From positions 1 through 44,106 of the forward strand of contig CAZZKF010000016.1 of the NCBI GenBank assembly GCA_964654995.1: a stretch of DNA of 44,106 nucleotides, written 5' to 3'. Within the stretch, counting starts at the first letter, position 1. Each line of letters opens with the position of its first letter. The position numbers and the translations under genes are program-made. The stretch is from CAZZKF01 sp964654995 (GTDB lineage Bacteria > Pseudomonadota > Alphaproteobacteria > CAZZKF01). Positions 36,684-44,106 of this stretch are shown here, piece after piece. Under the pieces are notes generated by a model. The model worked only from the letters and a program-made list of their open reading frames with translations. It was not told the origin of the DNA and did no database searches.

Positions 36684-38222
36684 ATGTCAGACAGCACAAT
36701 CTTGGCTCATCCCCTCGGTGAAGTGGCGGTTGCCGGCGTCAGCATCGCCTCGGCGCTTTTCATCTTTCTTCTCGGCACCGCCCTCCTGGCAGTCGTCGTC
36801 ATCTATTTCATCGACATCTGCCAGACCAAGCACGCGATTCGCCGTAATTATCCGGTGATCGGACGTCTGCGTTACCTGCTGGAACACCTCGGCAAGTTCT
36901 TCCGGCAGTATTTCTTCGCCATGGATCGCGAGGAAATGCCGTTCAATCGCGAGCAGCGCGGCTGGGTCTATCGCGCCGCCAAGAATGTCGACAACACGGT
37001 GGCTTTCGGCTCGACCCGGGATTTGCGGCCTCCGGGAACCATCATGTTCATCAATTGCCCGTTCCCGACCCTCGAGCGCGATGCCGTGCCGCCGTCACCG
37101 ATCACCATCGGGCCGGATACACCGCATCCCTTTACCACCGCCAGCCTGTTCAACATCTCGGCCATGAGTTATGGAGCAATTTCGCGGGTGGCGGTCGAGG
37201 CCTTGTCGCGCGGCGCGCACAAGGCCGGCTGCTGGATGAATACCGGCGAAGGCGGTCTGTCACGCTATCACCTGGAAGGCGGTGCCGACATCATCTTCCA
37301 GATCGGCACCGCCAAATACGGAGTCCGCGACGCCGACGGCCGGCTGAGCGACGCCAAACTGCGCGAGGTGGCGGCGCATGCGCAGGTCCGGATGTTCGAA
37401 ATCAAGCTCAGCCAGGGCGCCAAGCCCGGCAAGGGCGGCATTCTGCCGGCCGTCAAGGTGACCCCCGAGATCGCTGCCATCCGTGGCATCCCGGCCTATC
37501 AGGACTCGGTCAGTCCCAACCGCTTCCCGGAAGTGGACACCGCCGGCGACCTGCTGGATTTCATCGACCGGGTGCGCTCGGTCACCGCCAAGCCGGTCGG
37601 GTTCAAGACGGTCATCGGCGCCTACGGCTGGCTTGAAGAGCTGTGCGAGGAAATCCATCGCCGCGGTCCGGCCAGCGCGCCGGATTTCATCACCGTCGAT
37701 TCGGCCGACGGCGGCAGCGGTGCGGCGCCCATGAGCCTGATGGACAACATGGGCCTGCCGATCTGGGAAAGCCTGCCGATGGTTGTCGACATGCTGACCA
37801 GCGCCGGCCTGCGCAACCGCATCAAGGTCATCGCCTCGGGCAAGCTGATCACGCCTGTAGATGTCGCCTGGGCGCTGTGCATCGGCGCCGATTTCGTGAA
37901 TTCCGCCCGCGGCTTCATGTTCGCCCTGGGCTGCATCCAGGCGATGCAGTGCAACAAGAACACCTGTCCCACCGGGGTAACCACTCACGATCCCCGGCTT
38001 CAGCGCGGCCTCGATCCGGTGAACAAGGCGGAACGCGTTGCCCATTATGCCCGCAACATGGTCCGCGAGGTCGGCATCATCGCCCACTCCTGCGGTGTGC
38101 CGGAGCCGCGCCGGCTGCGCCGTTATCATGCCCGCATGGTGTGTGAAAACGGCCGCTCGATCCCGCTCGATCAGATCTACCCGAGTCCGACCCCGTCGTT
38201 CCTCAACAGCGCCGCAGGTTAA
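36684..38222 (+). CDS. Membrane-anchored FMN-binding glutamate synthase-like protein
   Basis: A 512-residue protein. One transmembrane segment near residues 17-42 (IASALFIFLLGTALLAVVVIYF) precedes a domain like the FMN half of the glutamate synthase large subunit: FNISAMSYGAISRVAVEALSRGAH, NTGEGGLSRYH, IKLSQGAKPGKGGILPAVKVT and FITVDSADGGSGAAP. The [3Fe-4S] cysteines appear in LGCIQAMQCNKNTCPTGVTTHD. No glutaminase domain is present. This group is often annotated as FMN-binding glutamate synthase family protein; the amide donor and product are not established. The ATG at 36684 is preferred because the longer frame from 36501 overlaps the divergent hydrolase start and its extra N terminus is not conserved-looking. 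Confidence 0.83.
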   Translation: MSDSTILAHPLGEVAVAGVSIASALFIFLLGTALLAVVVIYFIDICQTKHAIRRNYPVIGRLRYLLEHLGKFFRQYFFAMDREEMPFNREQRGWVYRAAKNVDNTVAFGSTRDLRPPGTIMFINCPFPTLERDAVPPSPITIGPDTPHPFTTASLFNISAMSYGAISRVAVEALSRGAHKAGCWMNTGEGGLSRYHLEGGADIIFQIGTAKYGVRDADGRLSDAKLREVAAHAQVRMFEIKLSQGAKPGKGGILPAVKVTPEIAAIRGIPAYQDSVSPNRFPEVDTAGDLLDFIDRVRSVTAKPVGFKTVIGAYGWLEELCEEIHRRGPASAPDFITVDSADGGSGAAPMSLMDNMGLPIWESLPMVVDMLTSAGLRNRIKVIASGKLITPVDVAWALCIGADFVNSARGFMFALGCIQAMQCNKNTCPTGVTTHDPRLQRGLDPVNKAERVAHYARNMVREVGIIAHSCGVPEPRRLRRYHARMVCENGRSIPLDQIYPSPTPSFLNSAAG

Positions 38223-38236
38223 GTGAAGGCACCGGC

Positions 38237-38266
38237 TTGACTTGGTGCGGTCCGCCACCTTATATC
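38237..38266 (+). promoter_or_regulatory. tRNA-Met promoter
   Basis: TTGACT at 38237-38242 and TATATC at 38261-38266 with 18 bp between, about 54 bp before the tRNA. Prediction from consensus only. Confidence 0.5.
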
Positions 38267-38319
38267 GCAGGCAACATGGCTTGCTCCCGGCCGCGGCGAG
38301 CGGGCCTGTTCGGGACCGG

Positions 38320-38396
38320 GGCGGAGTAGCTCAGCTGGTTAGAGCAGCGGAATCATAATCCGCGTGTCGGGGGTTCGAGTCCCTCCTCCGCTACCA
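38320..38396 (+). tRNA. tRNA-Met (anticodon CAT)
   Basis: 77 nt including an encoded CCA. The acceptor stem is GGCGGAG/CTCCGCT with a G-U closing pair, the D arm GCTC/GAGC, the anticodon stem GCGGA/TCCGC around the loop ATCATAA (anticodon CAT), and the T arm GGGGG/CCCTC with TTCGAGT. The closing pair is not a mismatch as in initiator tRNAs, and the sequence closely resembles alphaproteobacterial elongator tRNA-Met. A lysidine-modified Ile tRNA with the same anticodon cannot be fully excluded. Confidence 0.93.
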
Positions 38397-38461
38397 TTTT
38401 CCGCAATGTCCGACCCGGAGACATGGGTAACGGAACGTCACCCGTCTCTCAGGACGGCCTC

Positions 38462-39667
38462 TCAGCGGTGCGCGTTCCGACCCGCCCATCCGATCAGCAT
38501 CACCAGACCCGCGGCCGTCAAGCCGGCACCCGCCCAGAAGGGTGCGGCCGCCCCGATCGTCTGCCACAGAACGCCGGCAACGAGACTGGCGAGCAGCGCC
38601 AGCCCGCCGCTGACCAGATAAAACAGCCCGAAGGCAGTGCCGTGCAGCTCGGCTGGCGCCGAATCCGCCACCAGGGCGGCCATGAGGCCCTGGGTCAGCC
38701 CCATATGCAACCCCCACAGGGCGACGCCGGCGAACAGCGCCCAGAAATCATCGGCAACCGCCAGGGTGACATGGGCGGCGAGCAGAACCAGAAGGCCGAA
38801 TGCCAGCAGCCGGCGCCGGTCGAAGCGATCCGACAGGGCCCCGGCCGGATAGGCAGCGGCGGCGTAAATGAGGCTCATCACCACCATCACCATCGGCGCC
38901 AGCGTCAGCGCCAGTCCGACGCTTTGCCCGCGCAGCACCAGAAACGCCTCGCTGAACCGAGCCAGGGTGAGCACGCCGCCGAACGCGACGACAGCCCAAT
39001 AGGCCCGGCTCAGGTGCCGAAGGCGCCAGCGCCGCGCCGGGACCGGATCGTGGGTTGGTGTGGTTAGCGGGCGCCGCGGCTCACGCACGGCGAAGCCAAG
39101 GATCAGCACCGCGGCCAGCGCCGGGATCGTCGCAAAGCCATAGACCAGACGAATGTCATCGGCCAACAACGCCATCAGTCCGATCGCCGCCAGCGGCCCG
39201 AGCACGGCGCCGACCGTATCCAATGCCTGGCGCAGGCCATAGCACGCCCCGCGCAGGTCCAGCGGGGCGATCTCGGCGATCAGCGCGTCGCGCGGTGCGC
39301 CGCGTATCCCTTTGCCGATGCGGTCGGCAAACCGGGCCGTGAACACCCAGCCGACGGTCGGCGCCAGCGCGAACGCCGGCTTGGTCAGCGCGGAGAGCCC
39401 ATAACCCAGAAGGGTGAGGCCCTTGCGCCGGCCCAGCCGGTCGCTGAGTGCGCCGGAAAAGATCTTGGTGATCGACGCCGTCGCCTCGGCAAAGCCTTCG
39501 ACCAGGCCCACCGCCACCGCACCGGCGCCCAGCGTCGTGACCATGAACACCGGTAATAGACTGTGGATCAGCTCCGATGACACATCCATGAACAGGCTGA
39601 CGAATCCGAGCGCCCAGATGCCGCCTGGAAGTTGGTTGCGAAAGATATGTGAGCGCCGGCGCTCCAT
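38462..39667 (-). CDS. Major facilitator superfamily transporter
   Basis: A 401-residue, 12-helix inner-membrane transporter. The MFS loop 2-3 signature appears as FSGALSDRLGRRKGLTLLGYGLSAL, repeated in the second half as YPAGALSDRFDRRRLLAFGLLVL. FVSLFMDVSSELIHSLLPVFM and FADRIGKGIRGAPRDALIAEIAP are typical of a subgroup sometimes annotated as MFS permeases of unknown substrate. The start is set at MERRRSHIFRNQLP (39667); 13 further residues upstream look non-coding. It converges with the tRNA-Met gene. No neighbouring catabolic gene points to a substrate. Confidence 0.85.
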   Translation of the reverse strand: MERRRSHIFRNQLPGGIWALGFVSLFMDVSSELIHSLLPVFMVTTLGAGAVAVGLVEGFAEATASITKIFSGALSDRLGRRKGLTLLGYGLSALTKPAFALAPTVGWVFTARFADRIGKGIRGAPRDALIAEIAPLDLRGACYGLRQALDTVGAVLGPLAAIGLMALLADDIRLVYGFATIPALAAVLILGFAVREPRRPLTTPTHDPVPARRWRLRHLSRAYWAVVAFGGVLTLARFSEAFLVLRGQSVGLALTLAPMVMVVMSLIYAAAAYPAGALSDRFDRRRLLAFGLLVLLAAHVTLAVADDFWALFAGVALWGLHMGLTQGLMAALVADSAPAELHGTAFGLFYLVSGGLALLASLVAGVLWQTIGAAAPFWAGAGLTAAGLVMLIGWAGRNAHR

Positions 39668-39770
39668 GATGGCACCAGCATAGCTTCGCCAGCAGGGCGC
39701 CGCCATGCCAGAGGCCGGGGCCAGTAACCCGCTGATACCCTTGCGGGCCGGCGCGAACCTCCGTTTTGCT

Positions 39771-40166
39771 CTACTCGGGCCGGTTCCTGAAGCGACCGTG
39801 CTTGGCGCAAGACTCGTCGATCATCCTGTGGCGTTTGATCAGCGCCGGCGTCGCCACGATGAAGTCCCACAGTGCCAGCAGGCCGCCGGTCCACATGGTC
39901 CGCACCGCCATCCGGATCAAGCGGCCGGCGTTGAGCTGATGCATGTCGGCATGCTCGTCGGTGTGGATGTGATCGCGCTCGGTGAGCGCCCGGCGCAGGC
40001 CTTCGATATGGGTCCAGTCACGGCGGTAATGGGCGATGCCCTCGGGGTTGATCACGTAAACCACATTCGGCATCGCCCCATAGCCCCGATGTATGGCACC
40101 ATCCAGCGGATCGATCAGAACCCGCCGGGGCTCCCTGTATTTCTTGGGCGGCCCCTGGGTGATCAT
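39771..40166 (-). pseudogene. C-terminal remnant of a deiodinase/peroxiredoxin-like protein
   Basis: A 131-codon frame starting MITQGPPKKYREPRRVLIDP, then LDGAIHRGYGAMPNVVYVINPEGIAHYRRDWTHIEGLRRAL. The block VLIDPLDGAIHRGYGAMPN..VYVI matches the C-terminal half of bacterial iodothyronine-deiodinase-like redox proteins. The N-terminal half with the active-site Cys/Sec motif is missing: upstream codons reach a stop within 11 codons and show no homology. Resemblance begins only at about residue 8-10, next to a fragment of another gene on the opposite strand. Probably a broken gene; a shorter functional protein is possible. Confidence 0.55.
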
Positions 40167-40296
40167 CGACCCCGTGGTCTTTTGCGGGGCATGTTTTCAT
40201 TGCCGCAACGATCAGGAACATCTGTGCCTTCAAGGAGCCGTTCTCGGGCGCGCCCGCGCCGAGCGGCGCATGAAAGTGATCCTGGAACACGGCTGA
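40157..40296 (+). pseudogene. Fragment of a zinc-dependent alcohol dehydrogenase gene
   Basis: In the plus frame the sequence reads WVIIDPVVFCGACFHCRNDQ followed by EHLCLQGAVLG. It has the shape of the structural-zinc loop of medium-chain alcohol/sorbitol dehydrogenases (V.VDP...CG.C..CR.G.E.LC....+G), with all four cysteines correctly spaced. Before 40157 and after about 40250 the frame shows no dehydrogenase features and ends at 40296. About 95 bp of a larger gene therefore seems to be left. Chance similarity is possible but four spaced cysteines plus the DP and LG flanks argue against it. Confidence 0.45.
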
Positions 40297-40596
40297 GTCC
40301 CCGTTCCGGCCAGCTGTCGTGGTGACCGTCCCGATTCTCGGCTTCGCGCCCGATTAACCAATCCCAAAGTATTGGCCGCTAGACTTGCGGGCGGAATCGC
40401 CGCCGTTTCCGGATCGAGACGGCGGCTGATGGACCCCGGCACAAGACCGGGGCCCGGGGTTCGGTCATCGGGCCATGACCGGCAATGACCGCATGGACCA
40501 CTTTGGGTCGACACAGAGCGTGCCGGCCCACGCGCTCGGTTTCTGAACGGCGTGACACTTGCGAGCATGACACGACAGAGTTCACAAAGAGGGGCT
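40297..40596. repeat. Non-coding gap with a CCCCGG/CCGGGG palindrome
   Basis: No gene is seen in these 300 bp. CCCCGG at 40434-40439 and CCGGGG at 40447-40452 form a 6-bp stem with a 7-nt loop (CACAAGA), followed by a second CCGGGGT at 40454-40460. The motif ACCCCGG-n-CCGGGGT resembles short palindromes scattered between genes in many alphaproteobacteria. With one copy here, repeat status cannot be shown. Confidence 0.35.
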
Positions 40597-41649
40597 ATGA
40601 CCTTGCCGGAAACGGCATCCGAAGACGAACCGCGGATTCCCCTGGCCGTCCGCCTCAAGGCGTGGTGGCAGGGCTATGAGGCACGTGACCTGTGGGACCG
40701 CCTGAAAGCCGAATACGAGAGCGCCGGTGATGATCCGGGCGGTGCCGACGTGCGGCCTGAGCCTCCGGCTCCCGAAGCCCCGGAGCCGGCGACTGCTGCT
40801 CCGGAACCGCAAGCCCCGGAGCCACAGACCAAAGAAGCGCCGCCGGTCTGGAATGCCCAACGTGTCGAGATCGCCCAATATGTCTGGGGCGAGGGCTTCT
40901 GCGGGCCCGGCGGGCCTGACTATGTGGTCAAGCTGTCCAAGCTGCTGGCCCTGTCGCCGAAGATGAGCGTGCTGATTCTCGGCGCAGCCCTGGGTGGCCC
41001 GGCGCGGGTCCTGGCCAAGAATTTCGGCGCCTGGATCACCGGCTACGAGACCTCGCCAGAACTTGTCGAAGAAGGCAACAGGCTTTCCGAAGCCGCCGGG
41101 CTGGCGAAGAAGGTTCAGCTTGTGGCCTATGATTTCGAGCATCCGGAGGAGCTTGACCGGCAGTACGATCGGGTGTTTTCGAAGGAAGCCCTGTTCACCG
41201 TCAAGAACAAGCTCGGCCTCTTGAAAAGGCTGTTTTCCGGGGTCAAGCCGGATGCCCTGGTCCTGATCACCGATTACGTGGTGGCCGAGGAAAGTCACCT
41301 GAACGCCGAGGAAATCCGCGACTGGCGCGAGGCCGAGCCCCGCCCCATCTATTTGGTGACCGCCGAACAACTGGCCGACTGGGCCAAGGACGCCGGCTTC
41401 AACGTGCGCGTCAGCGAGGATATCTCGGACCATTACATCCGCCTCATCGCCGATTCCTGGGCGGATGCCGAGGGCCATGCCGCCGCCCTGATGAAACAGG
41501 GCGATGACGGCCCGGCCCAGGTCGAGACACTGCTGCACGAGGCCGAATTCTGGGCCCGGCGGTCGCGCCTGCTCACCTCCGGCAAGCTGCGCCTGTGGCG
41601 CATCGTTGCCCACAAGAAGGGCTCGACCAGCCTGATGTCCGACTGGTAG
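40597..41649 (+). CDS. SAM-dependent methyltransferase with a Pro-Glu-Pro linker
   Basis: A 350-residue protein. An N-terminal segment (VRLKAWWQGYEARDLWDRLKAEYES) is joined by a proline/glutamate/alanine-rich linker (about residues 55-85, repeated PEP/APEPQ units) to a class I methyltransferase domain. The SAM motif I is VLILGAALGGPARVLAK, with GYETSPELVEEGN as motif II and YDRVFSKEALFTVKNK as motif IV. The variant GAALGG replaces the usual GxGxG. The domain resembles the phosphoethanolamine/cyclopropane-type methyltransferase group; substrate unknown. The start at 40597 follows AAAGAGGGG; 15 upstream codons in frame are unlikely to be translated. The linker suggests a flexible tether to a partner or to the inner envelope. 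Confidence 0.75.
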   Translation: MTLPETASEDEPRIPLAVRLKAWWQGYEARDLWDRLKAEYESAGDDPGGADVRPEPPAPEAPEPATAAPEPQAPEPQTKEAPPVWNAQRVEIAQYVWGEGFCGPGGPDYVVKLSKLLALSPKMSVLILGAALGGPARVLAKNFGAWITGYETSPELVEEGNRLSEAAGLAKKVQLVAYDFEHPEELDRQYDRVFSKEALFTVKNKLGLLKRLFSGVKPDALVLITDYVVAEESHLNAEEIRDWREAEPRPIYLVTAEQLADWAKDAGFNVRVSEDISDHYIRLIADSWADAEGHAAALMKQGDDGPAQVETLLHEAEFWARRSRLLTSGKLRLWRIVAHKKGSTSLMSDW

Positions 41650-41730
41650 GGGCGGCAGCATCCCGCAACCCGCCGCCAAAACCCGCGACCGTCTTGGCAC
41701 AGCCGGCGCCTGGGTGTTACAAGCCGGGCC

Positions 41731-43530
41731 ATGGTGTCACCTGAACAAATCCGCAATTTCGCGATCATCGCCCATATCGACCACGGCAAATCGACGCTGG
41801 CCGACCGGTTGATCCAGGTCTGCGGGGGCCTGTCCAGCCGCGAGATGCGGGCCCAGGTGCTCGATTCCATGGACATCGAGCGCGAGCGCGGCATCACGAT
41901 CAAGGCCCAGACCGTGCGCCTCAGCTACCGCGCCGACGACGGCCAGGACTACGTGCTCAATCTGATGGACACGCCCGGTCATGTCGATTTCACTTACGAG
42001 GTGAGCCGCTCGCTGGCGGCGTGTGAAGGCTCGCTTCTGGTCATTGACGCCAGCCAGGGGGTCGAGTCGCAGACGCTGGCCAACGTCTATCAGGCGCTCG
42101 ACGCCGATCACGAGATCATCCCGGTGCTCAACAAGATCGACCTGCCGGCGGCCGAGCCGGAGCGCGTGCGCCAGCAGATCGAGGATGTCATCGGCCTCGA
42201 CGCCGGTGACGCGCTGCTGGTCTCGGCCAAGACCGGCGAGGGCATCCACGACGTGCTCGAAGCTCTGGTGACGCGCCTGCCGCCGCCCCGGGGCCGGCGC
42301 GATGCGCCCCTGAAGGCGCTGCTGGTGGACAGCTGGTACGATTCCTATCTCGGCGTCGTCATTCTGGTCCGCGTCGTCGACGGCAGCCTGCGCAAAGGCC
42401 AGCGCATCCGCATGATTGCCGCCGGCACGGCCCACACGGTCGAGCGGGTCGGCGTGTTCACCCCCAAGGCCGAGCCGTGTGCGGAGCTCGGCCCCGGCGA
42501 GATCGGCTTCATTACCGCCGCCATCAAGGAAGTGGCCCAGACCCGGGTCGGCGATACGCTCACCGACGACGCGCGACCCACCGAGGTGCCGCTTCCCGGG
42601 TTTCAGCCGGTTCGCCCGGTGGTCTTTTGCGGGCTCTATCCGATCGATTCCGGCGATTTCGAGCATTTGCGCGACAGCCTCGCCAAGCTGCGCCTCAACG
42701 ATGCCAGCTTCCAGTACGAGACTGAAACCTCGGCCGCCCTGGGACTCGGCTTTCGCTGCGGATTTTTGGGGCTTCTTCATCTGGAAATCATTCAGGAGCG
42801 TCTGCGCCGCGAATTCGGGCTCGATCTGGTGACCACCGCGCCGAGCGTGATCTACCGCATTGAACTCACCAATGGCGAGACCCTGGAGCTGCACAACCCG
42901 GCCGACATGCCGGATCCGGTGCGCATCAAGGTGATCGAGGAACCGTGGATCCGGGCGACCATTCTGGTTCCCGACGAACATCTGGGCGCGGTCCTCAAGC
43001 TGTGCGAGGACAAGCGCGGCGAGCAGGTCGATCTCACCTATGTCGGCGCGCGTGCCATGGTGGTCTACCGCCTGCCGCTCAACGAAGTGGTGTTCGACTT
43101 CTACGATCGCCTGAAATCGGTGAGCCGCGGCTATGCCAGCTTCGATTATCAGATGGACGGCTATCGCGCCGGGAATCTGGTGAAGATGACCATTCTGGTC
43201 AACGGCGAGCCGGTCGATGCACTGGCCACCATCGTCCCCATGGTCCGCGCCGAAGCCCGCGGCCGGGCGCTGTGCGCGCGGCTCAAGGAGCTGATCCCGC
43301 GCCAGCTTTTCCCGATCGCCATCCAGGCGGCGATCGGCGGGCGCATCATTGCTCGTGAGACCGTGCGCGCCTTGCGCAAGGACGTGACCGCCAAATGCTA
43401 TGGCGGCGATGTCACGCGCAAGCGCAAGCTGCTGGAAAAACAGAAGGCCGGCAAGAAGCGCATGCGCGCCTTCGGCAAGGTGCAGATTCCCCAGGATGCT
43501 TTCATTGCCGCCCTGAAAACCGACCGGTAG
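41731..43530 (+). CDS. lepA: Elongation factor 4 (LepA), ribosome back-translocase
   Basis: A 599-residue translational GTPase of standard length. G1 is FAIIAHIDHGKSTLADRL, G3 MDTPGHVDFTYEVSRSL, G4 VLNKIDLPAAEPERV and G5 LLVSAKTGEG. The C terminus CYGGDVTRKRKLLEKQKAGKKRM, then RAFGKVQIPQDAFIAAL, is the LepA-specific domain that replaces EF-G domain IV. It acts at the ribosome and inner membrane during translation under stress. The ATG at 41731 has no strong ribosome-binding site visible; the methyltransferase gene ends 81 bp upstream. Confidence 0.97.
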   Translation: MVSPEQIRNFAIIAHIDHGKSTLADRLIQVCGGLSSREMRAQVLDSMDIERERGITIKAQTVRLSYRADDGQDYVLNLMDTPGHVDFTYEVSRSLAACEGSLLVIDASQGVESQTLANVYQALDADHEIIPVLNKIDLPAAEPERVRQQIEDVIGLDAGDALLVSAKTGEGIHDVLEALVTRLPPPRGRRDAPLKALLVDSWYDSYLGVVILVRVVDGSLRKGQRIRMIAAGTAHTVERVGVFTPKAEPCAELGPGEIGFITAAIKEVAQTRVGDTLTDDARPTEVPLPGFQPVRPVVFCGLYPIDSGDFEHLRDSLAKLRLNDASFQYETETSAALGLGFRCGFLGLLHLEIIQERLRREFGLDLVTTAPSVIYRIELTNGETLELHNPADMPDPVRIKVIEEPWIRATILVPDEHLGAVLKLCEDKRGEQVDLTYVGARAMVVYRLPLNEVVFDFYDRLKSVSRGYASFDYQMDGYRAGNLVKMTILVNGEPVDALATIVPMVRAEARGRALCARLKELIPRQLFPIAIQAAIGGRIIARETVRALRKDVTAKCYGGDVTRKRKLLEKQKAGKKRMRAFGKVQIPQDAFIAALKTDR

Positions 43531-43546
43531 ATCGCCGTCGCGACAC

Positions 43547-43867
43547 TCAGCGCGCGGCAAAGATTTTCTTGCGCCGGCGCGCCCGGCAGCGGTAAAGCAG
43601 CGCCGCCCCGGCCAGCCCGGGGATCAGCCAGCCCGGCAGTCGCAGGATCCAGACAATCACCGGATCCCACAGCCAGGGCAGCAGATGGCGCTGAATGGCG
43701 GCCTGGGCGAGGTTGAGGCTGTCGCGATCAAACGCGTACCAGATCTCGCCCAGCGCCAGCGGCCGATATTGGCCAATTTCGAGCGCCCGCAGGCCCTCGG
43801 CGCCCACCGCCATCAGGGCCACGAACAACAGAACCCATGCCGCCAGATGGCAGGCCCGGTCGAACAT
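43547..43867 (-). CDS. Small conserved-looking membrane protein
   Basis: A 106-residue protein not assigned to a named family. Two strongly hydrophobic segments near each end (HLAAWVLLFVALMAVGA and IVWILRLPGWLIPGLAGAALLY) flank a central polar stretch with YRPLALGEIWYAFDRDSLNLAQAAIQRHLLPWLWDPVI, and a basic tail (RCRARRRKKIF) follows. I recall similar proteins in alphaproteobacteria without a known role. The start is set at MFDRACHLAAW (43867), 10 codons inside the longest frame, because GGGGGAG lies just upstream. Convergent with lepA. Confidence 0.7.
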   Translation of the reverse strand: MFDRACHLAAWVLLFVALMAVGAEGLRALEIGQYRPLALGEIWYAFDRDSLNLAQAAIQRHLLPWLWDPVIVWILRLPGWLIPGLAGAALLYRCRARRRKKIFAAR

Positions 43868-43948
43868 CGGCAGCTCCCCCCTTTGCCCGGTTGTCACGCC
43901 AGTTTAGCGGTGCCGGCGCGGCGAACCAAGTGCCGCCCTGCTGATGGC

Positions 43949-43976
43949 TTGCCTGTCCCGGTGCGTGGGGTATAGT
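43949..43976 (+). promoter_or_regulatory. tRNA-Ser promoter
   Basis: TTGCCT at 43949-43954 and TATAGT at 43971-43976 with 16 bp between; the -10 matches five of six consensus bases. The predicted start near 43983 leaves a 5' leader of about 24 nt. Confidence 0.6.
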
Positions 43977-44006
43977 GCGGCTCGAAAACGCCCATTGCCT
44001 GGCAAC

Positions 44007-44096
44007 GGAGGGGTGGCCGAGTGGTCTAAGGCGCACGCCTGGAGAGCGTGTGGGGGCGCAAGCCCCTCGTGGGTTCGAATCCCACTCCCTCCGCCA
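44007..44096 (+). tRNA. tRNA-Ser (anticodon GGA)
   Basis: 90 nt with encoded CCA. Acceptor GGAGGGG/TCCCTCC followed by discriminator G, anticodon stem CACGC/GCGTG around CTGGAGA (anticodon GGA), a long variable arm (GGGGGC-GCAA-GCCCCT) as required for serine tRNAs, and T arm GTGGG/CCCAC with TTCGAAT. Confidence 0.96.
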
Positions 44097-44106
44097 GCCT
44101 TCGCTC

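Noticed and set aside
41680..41731. Possible sigma-70 promoter (TTGGCA-17 bp-TTACAA) before lepA
   Set aside because: The -10 matches consensus at too few positions to call.
41737..43560. 607-codon minus frame opposite lepA
   Set aside because: Antisense shadow of a certain gene, with no conserved motif.

Overview
The window is high-GC DNA from a bacterium, most likely an alphaproteobacterium of a Rhodospirillales-like type. This is inferred from the class I lysyl-tRNA synthetase, the Rrf2-led SUF operon ending in sufT and sufA, the LepA and tRNA sequences, and the GC-rich coding style in which most genes carry long antisense shadow frames. No transposase, integrase, phage gene or CRISPR array was seen.

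Layout. 1-1565 (minus): lysK, cut by the window edge, divergent from a TerB-like gene. 2239-7136 (plus): five genes in the order gamma-delta-alpha-FAD subunit-beta, matching padEFGHI (phenylglyoxylate:NAD oxidoreductase, product benzoyl-CoA). They are preceded by an FNR/FixK-like box and a 14-codon leader frame. 7127-11118: alpha/beta hydrolase, a sterol-desaturase gene stub, sixA and a large patatin-like protein. 11137-17793 (minus): complete SUF operon rrf2-sufBCDSU-sufT-sufA. 17931-26672: aerobic benzoyl-CoA (box) cluster: boxD, boxB, boxC and boxR on minus; a DUF4863/PnbB-like gene, benzoate-CoA ligase and an alpha/beta hydrolase on plus. 26669-30984 (minus): a 4-hydroxybenzoyl-CoA thioesterase-like gene and hcrB-hcrA-hcrC, encoding a 4-hydroxybenzoyl-CoA reductase. 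31169-38222: MarR regulator, 2-hydroxymuconic-semialdehyde dehydrogenase-like gene, an orphan trpB, an AhpD-like protein, a PcaD-like hydrolase and a membrane-anchored FMN glutamate-synthase-like protein. 38320-44096: tRNA-Met, an MFS transporter, a scar of two broken genes, a methyltransferase, lepA, a small membrane protein and tRNA-Ser.

How the genes fit together. Three routes converge on benzoyl-CoA: benzoate through the CoA ligase, 4-hydroxybenzoyl-CoA through reductive dehydroxylation (Hcr), and phenylglyoxylate through oxidative decarboxylation (Pad). Hcr and Pad are enzymes known from anaerobic aromatic degraders. The only ring-opening route here is the oxygen-dependent epoxidation pathway BoxB-BoxC-BoxD. 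Regulation looks local: BoxR with TGCA-type sites, a MarR protein with a perfect palindrome before hcrC, and an FNR-type box before pad. The SUF operon could supply the many Fe-S clusters, though its position may be chance. Not in the window: the BoxA reductase, a 4-hydroxybenzoate-specific CoA ligase, a dedicated ferredoxin for Hcr, the upstream padBCDJ genes, and the anaerobic benzoyl-CoA reductase.
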